This document shows positions 13,840 through 14,374 of a stretch of DNA of 14,374 bases, piece after piece; the stretch's first letter is position 1, and each line of letters begins with the position of its first letter. The stretch comes from Deltaproteobacteria bacterium (GTDB taxonomy: Bacteria > Desulfobacterota > DSM-4660 > Desulfatiglandales > HGW-15): positions 1-14,374 of the forward strand of contig JAFGIC010000534.1 in NCBI GenBank assembly GCA_016929815.1, read 5' to 3'. The notes beneath the pieces were generated by a model. It was not told where the DNA came from and did not search any database. It worked only from the letters and a program-made list of their open reading frames with translations. A program made the position numbers and the translations under genes.

Positions 13840-14374
13840 TTATACAGGCAGCCCGTTAGAACTGTTTCTCGACCCAGATGAAACCGCGCCTGCTGAGACA
13901 ATAAACTTTATAACATCTTCCATCTTTACCCCTTCAAGGATTTCAACATCCTCCCTGGGGACAAGGAAAGTAATGCCGGCCCATTGCATTGACTGCATCA
14001 CATAAACTGCTATATGATCCTTGAAGCCTATATATTCAAGATCATCGGAGGTTATAAAGCCGAGCATTTTTGTGTTTGTCCCTGGGAGCCTGACTACCGC
14101 CACCCTGCTGAAGGCCTTTTTCTCGCCCAGAAGGCTTGTCAAGGTATCCTTGATAATGCCGTATATGAACTGAACCACCGGCACCCTGATAAAGATCTGG
14201 TCCACATAGTGCATTAATTTTGCACTCAACCACCAGGATGCCACATAACCTACAATAATAACAACTACAATGCTTATGATCAAGGCTAGGCCCGGGATAT
14301 CAACCGGAAATACCTTGCCGGCGATCTTGTCCCACCACGATAAAATCTTGCTGACGATGACTATGGTCAGCATA
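13840..14374 (-). CDS. DUF502 family membrane protein (5' end beyond window)
   Basis: At least 177 residues; the N-terminus lies past the right edge (an ATG at 14373 is just internal). VDIPGLALIISIVVVIIVGYV is the second TM segment; IRVPVVQFIYGIIKDTLTSL and FSRVAVVRLPGTNTKMLGFI, then ITFLVPREDVEILEGVKMED followed by VIKFIVSAGAV, are the DUF502 signature blocks. Family members are about 200 residues with two N-terminal TMs and a soluble C-terminal domain; function unknown. It converges on thi4, with 22 bases between the stops and no obvious terminator. Confidence 0.9.
   Translation of the reverse strand, partial: MLTIVIVSKILSWWDKIAGKVFPVDIPGLALIISIVVVIIVGYVASWWLSAKLMHYVDQIFIRVPVVQFIYGIIKDTLTSLLGEKKAFSRVAVVRLPGTNTKMLGFITSDDLEYIGFKDHIAVYVMQSMQWAGITFLVPREDVEILEGVKMEDVIKFIVSAGAVSSGSRNSSNGLPV

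Overview
The window looks like chromosomal DNA of an anaerobic or metal/sulfur-respiring Gram-negative bacterium, with Desulfobacterota or Nitrospirota the best guess. Three things point that way: a secreted tetraheme cytochrome of the c3 type, outer-membrane and LolA-like proteins, and a His-type (sulfide-using) Thi4 thiazole synthase. This placement is inference; no rRNA or marker gene fixes the taxon.

Left third (1-4026, all minus strand): ribF (riboflavin kinase/FAD synthetase) overlaps a YbhN/UPF0104-type flippase-like membrane protein. After a 127-base gap comes a MoxR-type AAA+ ATPase, whose end overlaps a TraB/TIKI-like protein that runs off the left edge. That last gene is open for 374 codons and has the family's H...E and GGxxHLPGI signatures. 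A tRNA-Leu(CAG) on the plus strand is divergent from ribF, and the two promoters appear to share one -10 region. A terminator follows the tRNA.

Middle (4338-6574): a CDF metal-ion transporter (minus strand) with an unusual Asn in its TM5 metal site and a four-cysteine tail; a 45-residue, extremely acidic protein (plus strand) behind a leader hairpin that hides a strong Shine-Dalgarno; a convergent two-repeat DUF1508/YegP-like protein (minus strand); and about 480 bases without a clear gene, holding a strong hairpin, a possible gene relic and another inverted repeat.

Right half (6575-12572, plus strand): tetraheme cytochrome c3-like protein, LolA-like periplasmic protein, a repeat-rich gap, two LolC/E/MacB-type permeases, a LolD-like ATPase, and an outer-membrane beta-barrel overlapping the ATPase stop. 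The last five together look like a complete inner-membrane-to-outer-membrane ABC system. Its cargo is unknown.

Right end: a gap with dispersed inverted repeats leads into a TPP riboswitch with an intrinsic terminator controlling thi4 (ADP-thiazole synthase). A convergent DUF502 membrane protein runs off the right edge. The most distinctive candidates for new biology are the MoxR-TraB pair and the LolA/ABC/barrel system.
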